64,000 bases of DNA, taken from Agelas oroides (lineage: Eukaryota; Porifera; Demospongiae; Agelasida; Agelasidae). A model generated the notes under the pieces. It worked only from the letters and a program-made list of their open reading frames with translations. It ran no database searches and was not told the origin of the DNA. The stretch spans positions 6,684,620 to 6,748,619 of the forward strand of contig OX422204.1 in assembly GCA_949130485.1 (NCBI GenBank), given 5' to 3'. Positions 58,857-64,000 of the stretch are shown here, one piece after another. The position numbers and the translations under genes were made by a program. Numbering within the stretch: position 1 is the first letter of the stretch; every line of letters starts with the position of its first letter.

Positions 58857-59045
58857 TCGTGTATTTCGATCACATCGCCACATTCCAAGCGCCATACTGC
58901 TGAACTTCGATTAAGGCAGGGCTCATACGTGCTTCATAAACTTATTAGATATTCACGCATCTACAAAACGCGTATGAGTCCCACCCCTAATGGACGTTTG
59001 GCAGTACAGCGTTTGGAACGCGGCTATGCAATCGAAATACGTGAC
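58857..59045. mobile_element. Foldback element C, long copy (189 bp)
   Basis: GTCGTGTATTTCGATCACAT at the left pairs with ATGCAATCGAAATACGTGAC at the right, and pairing continues with mismatches through ACATTCCAAGCGCCATACTG and its partner. The inner part (CTGAACTTCGATTAAGG to GGCAG) matches the whole short element at 51600-51702. Long hairpin, no coding capacity. Confidence 0.8.
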
Positions 59046-59383
59046 AGAATAATCTTCGGTTTCTAATGTCACAAATGTGTGCTAAGTTAGCGTATAGGAT
59101 TAAGATACGCACAAAACAGCTGGTAAAGCTCTCCGATAGCTGAGGCATGTGACGCATGTGGGCAAGGCAAACAGAAGGCTGCCGTGGGATATGGTAAGTT
59201 AGCATTCACCCACCATAAACCTACACAGCAATTAACTATGTGTCACCCACCTACCTGTTACCATAGAGACAAAGGTAAAGTGGAGTATATACTCACCCTC
59301 ATTGGGTAGGCAGACATGTTACTGCCACTACATGTGTACAGGCAGTTAGTGCCTGGTTGTTGTAGCCACTGAATGGCTATAAG
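59046..59383. other. Intergenic, nothing recognised
   Basis: No coding pattern or repeat was recognised on either strand. Confidence 0.35.
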
Positions 59384-59635
59384 CAAGAGCGCATAAGAAC
59401 GGACAGCTAGAGTAAGAGCGTGTAACTCTGTAAAATTTCAAACCGGTTGGAATTTACCGCCACTACTAAAAATAGTAATACGTACTGCGCATGCTGCATA
59501 GACATAAGCCATTGTTGCTAAGCATGTGACCAGGTGTTCTATTTTTAGTACGGTTCAATAATTTTGACCGGACTACAGGCTTCTATTGGAGTTATACACG
59601 CTCTTACTCTAGCCGCCCGTTCTTATGCACTCTTG
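59384..59635. mobile_element. MITE family B, copy 2 (252 bp, inverted)
   Basis: The ends CAAGAGCGCATAAGAACGG and CCGTTCTTATGCACTCTTG are inverted repeats. The interior (CATAAGCCATTGTTGCTAAG and ATTTTTAGTACGGTTCAATA) is the reverse complement of copy 1. Flanking CTATAAG and GTTATAG words may extend the terminal repeats. Confidence 0.82.
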
Positions 59636-60232
59636 GTTATAGTTATAGCACAGTGCCAGGGATTTATGGCAGTAAACAGACCGAGTCCGAGGGCACTTTC
59701 TTCCTTGTCTCATAACAGGCCACCTGATTGGTCCTTTGTTGTTGTTATTACTGTAAACACATCTGCACATGTGCAAGTGTTTGCAGTGACTTGAACATTA
59801 TTTACACACAACTGTATATAAATATCTGTACCATAGTCTGACAATGTAGTAGACTGTAAACTAAAAATACATGGAGAGGGAAATGAGCCATATTTTCCCT
59901 TGTAGCCCTCAGGGAGGGAAATTATCACAGTGAAACCCCACCTGTTGTATAGGCAAAACTATACTAGGTGGGATGTAAACTGTGCCTGTGTGATAAGTAG
60001 TTGGTTCAAGACAAGGGTTGGTTATTACAAACTAGTGATTTTATATGCCTCCATCTCATTGATCCTTGTTGTTCTTAGTATACATATAAATACAAGGTAG
60101 TTTACACTGTAAACAGGATAGTTTACATGAAACATCATTTTTATAACTTCATGAAAATTATTTTGCCCACCTGTTACACTAGAAACAATAGTGAAGTGTT
60201 CTGTAGACAGTTGAATTTACATATTATATAAG
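59636..60232. other. Intergenic, nothing recognised
   Basis: AT-rich, with no coding pattern or clear element on either strand. Confidence 0.35.
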
Positions 60233-60367
60233 TATCACCATAGTACAAAGCTATGTCACGAGTTTGTTGCCGTCTGTATTGTTACAAGTGCTAGTGCAGA
60301 GTAACAATGCCAACGGCAACAAACAAGTGATAATTTTTTTCCGGTATAGCTTGGTACCATGGTGATA
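60233..60367. mobile_element. Foldback element D (135 bp)
   Basis: The left end TATCACCATAGTACAAAGCT pairs with the right end AGCTTGGTACCATGGTGATA. Inner arms GTTTGTTGCCG...ATTGTTAC and GTAACAAT...CGGCAACAAAC pair around a 15-base loop. An A/T-rich bulge interrupts the right arm. Confidence 0.8.
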
Positions 60368-60397
60368 ATAATTTTATCATACGAACCTTCGATTTCA

Positions 60398-60543
60398 TTG
60401 CAAGTTCAGAGATGCCGCGCACGTGACTTATAGTACCTGATACAGATTCTCGCGTGACTTGTAGTACTGATACGAATTCTACAAGTCATGCGAGAATCCG
60501 TATCAGGTACTATAAGTCATGTGCGCGGCGTCTAAACTTGCAT
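60398..60543. mobile_element. Foldback element E (about 146 bp)
   Basis: GCCGCGCACGTGACTTATAG and following bases pair with CTATAAGTCATGTGCGCGGC, and pairing continues through GATTCTCGCGTGACTTGTAG and its complement. The near-perfect arms are about 50-70 bases with a loop of about 14 bases. It lies only 30 bp from element D. Confidence 0.85.
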
Positions 60544-61549
60544 TATTTTATAAACTACGCACAGCTGCAAGGCTTCCCCACTGACTCCCATACATTTGTG
60601 TGAGTTAGATGTATGATAAATGTGTATTATTAGCAGCCTGACAACACTTGTCATTGTATGCGCACACAGTGGGTGACCTACATACTTGCCACAGGGGGAG
60701 ATCACTTGTTTAACAGATGGTATTTCCTGTTTGTAAACTAAATTATACTAATCTCACAAAACAAGAAACTACGCATTCTTGTAGCATGTTTTCTTGTGTG
60801 GCACAATGCAAGAAATTGTAACTGAAGTCAATTACAGTGACGTTCCACACCATTTGAAGTGTAGCTACGTATTCATAACAGAGACAGATCAATTACATAT
60901 TATCAGAGGTTAATCTTTTTAATTTATTCCCTTTTGTTATACTGCTAGTATTCTTTTCAATATTTCTATCCAATTAACCAAATTCAGATGATGTCACAAA
61001 ACATTTTTTTTTTACTGAAGGGCACTGGATTGAAGCATTTCACAAAGTTGGTTGTTCTGTGCTATGAATTTGCTTAAACCCTACTAGAATTCCACAATCC
61101 TGAGGCTGGATTGAGCTGGAAATACCACATCTTTCTGCCAGTGCTGTGCCTACTGGCATCAGTATTGAAATACTTACATCAGGATCAAGGAGTGGAAAGA
61201 AACGATGTCATCATGACATCATCTAAATTAGTTTAATGGGACAGAAATATTAAAAGAAGAGCACTGCATCACACAAGACTTAGTTTACTCAACAGTGATC
61301 TGGCAGTAGAGTGGTTTTTGCAAATGAAGGCTGCATTTGTAAATTGATTTAACTTTTCAATTTGAGCAACTATATAAACTGATTATGTAATGCAATTGCT
61401 ACTATACACATAACACCAATATTACAAGCTTTTAACTACTGTGGACAATAACAGTTTTCATAGCTGCAAGATCGACCCACTGGATACAAGCTAATTTGTA
61501 CAAAAGTTGTGCGGTGAGAGTGAGACAGAAACTGTGGTAAGTTCCGGGG
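60544..61549. other. Intergenic, nothing recognised
   Basis: AT-rich sequence. A local palindrome GATGTCATCATGACATC occurs near 61205. No gene was found. Confidence 0.35.
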
Positions 61550-61612
61550 ATCCAGCTGGGATTCAAACCCAAGACCTTCTGAATACTGTAGTCTCGCAAC
61601 AGAGCACCCATG
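61550..61612 (-). repeat. tRNA-derived SINE fragment (candidate)
   Basis: On the minus strand a D-arm-like GCTCTGTTGCGAGAC is followed about 23 bases later by GGGTTTGAATCCC, an intact B box with a pairing T stem. The acceptor stem is not restored, so it is more likely a tRNA-derived repeat than a working tRNA. Confidence 0.45.
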
Positions 61613-62294
61613 GGCGGAGCATCTTACAAGTCTGCCAAAGAGGGGGGGTGGGCACTCTTTCGCAAGACTATGGTACCAGTCAAATGCTTTATTTACGTGC
61701 TTTTTTGCTCATTCTCACTCCTTCGCTCTGCAATTGTGTAATTGAGGGGAGCACGCTTGAAGCATCGGTGTGTGCCTCATTCGGACATTCCACTCGACCT
61801 TGTTATCCATGAGGGCCGTGTCTCTCATGTGAACTAAACTGTTGGAATTACTCTCAGAATTTTTATCTTCATGTTTTATACTCTCTCTGCCTCCTATCGG
61901 CTCTTTTCTTGTACTTGTATAGATGGTTTTCATGGGGCGTGGCTTCACTTCCGAGGGCAAGAGTCAGGGTCTGTGTTTAGTGCAGCTGTGTGCAAAATAA
62001 GCGCTACATCGAGTCCTTACCATTAGTACCGAAATATAAAAGAAGCTGCTTCTCTCAAGGTGAAAGGTCCGCTGTACAGCTGCCTCTTGATCGCGGGTTT
62101 GCCCTTTGGAAGTAGGACGCTTAATTGACATTTGGAAACCATCTATATATACTCTTGTATATGTAATCTTCGTACTGTATAATTGCTGTAAGCATTTTAT
62201 TGTAAAAAAGTCAAACGCTTTTATCACTAAACTCCTGGGCAGAGGAGTGGAAAGAAACTTTGTAAGCAGCTTCGTCAAATTCCAGCTGATTCCT
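61613..62294. other. Intergenic, nothing recognised
   Basis: No coding pattern with independent support was seen. The open frames that enter from the neighbouring 87 bp array are not evidence of a gene. Confidence 0.35.
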
Positions 62295-62656
62295 AAAGCT
62301 GAAATGTTCCGACCTGTGCGGTCTTCTTCAGGGATACACCTGAAGAAGACCGCACAGGTCGGACCAAAGCTGAAATGCTCACACAACATCCGGTTCCGAC
62401 CTGTGCGGTCTTCTTCAGGGATACACCTGAAGAAGACCGCACAGGTCGGACCAAAGCTGAAATGTTCACACAACATCCGGTTTCGACCTGTGCGGTCTTC
62501 TTCAGGGATACACCTGAAGAAGACCGCACAGGTCGGACCAAAGCTGAAATGCTCACACAACATCCGGTTCCGACCTGTGCGGTCTTCTTCAGGGATACAC
62601 CTGAAGAAGACCGCACAGGTCGGACCAAAGCTGAAATGTTCACACAACATCCGGTT
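62295..62656. repeat. Tandem array of four 87 bp units, each a perfect hairpin
   Basis: Unit starts (CGACCTGTGCGG) are at 62310, 62397, 62484 and 62571. Each unit has a 23-25 base arm beginning CGACCTGTGCGGTCTTCTTC, a six-base loop GATACA, the complementary arm, and a spacer AAAGCTGAAATG(C/T)TCACAC. The third unit has one end mismatch. Since 87 is a multiple of three, long frames appear on both strands by default. Confidence 0.95.
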
Positions 62657-63033
62657 GGGTCTTCTAGAGTACAGGATTACAAAACAAAAGAAGTCCAAAC
62701 AGTATGCATTATGAAGGTAGTTTACACAACAGCTATGGGCTCTGTTGTCAGGGCATTAGCCAAAGAAGCAGTCCAGGTGATTCAAATTATTGAGCATATG
62801 GCAAACCATGCGTAAACTTCCTCCAAGGGCTTGTTATCGGAGTTCATATCTACAATCATCTGTGTATAACATAATCTGCTATCTCTTTCTCAGATAGCGC
62901 TCAGAAAAACAGGACCCTTTCTCACAAGTCTCCAGGTGACATCATGTAGGAATCACGAAAGAGAAAGAAAGAGAAAGAAAGATGAGGATCTGCAAAAAAT
63001 CCACGCAGCTAGATTACAAATTGGGACCTTATA
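62657..63033. other. Intergenic with a GAAA-rich microsatellite
   Basis: A GAAA/GAAAGA run lies at about 62958-62985. Nothing else is recognised. Confidence 0.5.
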
Positions 63034-63377
63034 TACCGGAGATTGGGAAAATTTTCATTTTTAAATAATTGCGTGGTCGAGACCCAACCGCGAAAATTTA
63101 ATACACAAAAAAAAAAAACTTAGGCGGTGATGACCAATGAATAAGTGTGTGTGTGCGTCCACAGCCCCCAAGGTAAATGTCCAATTGACGACAACAGCCA
63201 GCAATACCTGGCTCTCCCGATACATGCTAGTAGACTAAATGCTAGGAATGCTCCAGGCGCTCATCCGCATTGTAACCGTCAACCGTTAAAAAATTTCGTG
63301 AATCAAACAAAACCACGAACATTTTACACCATGATTTTTTTTACATTTATAACATGAAAATTTGCCGATCTACGATA
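63034..63377. mobile_element. MITE family A, copy 2 (344 bp)
   Basis: The ends TACCGGAGATTGGGAAAATTT and AAATTTGCCGATCTACGATA match copy 1 at 51267-51596. The interior also matches throughout (CAATGAATAAGTGT, ATACCTGGCTCTCCCGATAC and GTAACCGTCAACCGTTAAAA). A flanking TA is present on both sides. The copies are diverged, which suggests old insertions. Confidence 0.82.
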
Positions 63378-64000
63378 ATGTATTGGGTTGAATTTCAAGT
63401 TTATTCTTTCTTTCTCTCAAAAGCCTTCACAGAATTACTTCACAACAATCATCACCATGGTATTTATGATAGATGACAAGGCATTTAGCATTCCCTCTGG
63501 TCAAGGGAGTCCAACCACCCATAGTGGACAGCTGTCCACAGCTTGCACTGGGCAAATAATAGATCACCATGGTGATTACAGAGGGAAGGGGAATGCTACC
63601 ATCTGGGAAAAGATAGACCATTATAAAATTAGCGCTATCTTTGTAGTACATTCCTGAAAAATTAATGCCATTCAAAGAATGTATTGACACTGTCCATATC
63701 CGGTCACATCTGTACCTGAACAACCGGTTCACATATAACTGGAAGAGCAGGTTTGCTCAAACTGGTAACAGCAGTGAAAGCTTACATTGCCCACCACAAG
63801 GAAGGTGCACGATCAAGCCAATTAAGGTGTTGCTAAAGCTACCAGAGAGATTAGATCAGCAATCAAAGTCTGTGGGTTCTCTAAATTGTAACTACTTATC
63901 CAGGTAACACTTTGAGTGATGTTGCCAGGGTAACAGAACAATTGTCCAGATTCCAGACCAGGTGCCTCCAGCCAGAAACAGTCTGGGGAATCAGGTCAAC
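63378..64000. other. Intergenic to the end of the window, nothing recognised
   Basis: Short frames on both strands lack motifs or splice context. No gene or repeat family can be supported. Confidence 0.35.

Noticed and set aside
58658-61612. Functional tRNA genes
   Set aside because: A-box and B-box-like parts are present in both candidates, but neither has a pairing acceptor stem; tRNA-derived repeats fit better.
61964-62714. Frames of 202 and 244 codons on opposite strands around the 87 bp array
   Set aside because: The 87 bp unit is a multiple of three and self-complementary, so frames stay open on both strands without selection. The non-repeat flanks show no domain.

Overview
The window is eukaryotic and probably animal. 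Two GT-AG introns interrupt one enormous extracellular-type gene. The remaining quarter is gene-poor DNA filled with tandem satellite arrays and short foldback (MITE-like) elements. A sponge-like (demosponge) source fits the style of the repeats and the large modular adhesion-type protein, but this is an impression from the sequence and not proven.

Positions 1-47857 (+ strand) hold the 3' part of a single giant gene. It is open at its 5' end and continues upstream of the window. Three coding exons (2-5333, 5557-17013, 17409-47857) join in frame across two phase-1 introns. Together they encode 15,745 residues before the stop. About 116 complete copies, by my count, of one Ig-like-looking domain of roughly 120-130 residues make up nearly all of this. 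Each copy opens with a D-T-T-x-P motif, has an F-S/D-E-T-V strand, a D-L-N-E-I-K segment and a D-M-N-G-N motif. The pattern recalls the SWM/SbsA (Big_5) type Ig-like repeats of giant bacterial surface proteins. The C-terminus has three IPT/TIG domains and one Calx-beta-like domain. N-glycosylation sequons recur at fixed positions, and Ser-Gly runs expand some loops, so I read it as a secreted or cell-surface glycoprotein or proteoglycan for adhesion or matrix. The last exon is 30.4 kb long. The array also has a higher-order order of repeat subtypes.

Positions 47858-64000 contain one convincing coding piece: the last exon of a minus-strand gene (50853-51067) that encodes a transmembrane helix and a short basic tail. 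It lies tail-to-tail with the giant gene. The rest consists of tandem arrays with 41, 74, 61, 57/54, 72 and 87 bp units, at least two MITE families each present twice, several hairpin elements and two tRNA-like SINE fragments. Short open frames in this part are mostly by-products of repeat units whose length is a multiple of three.
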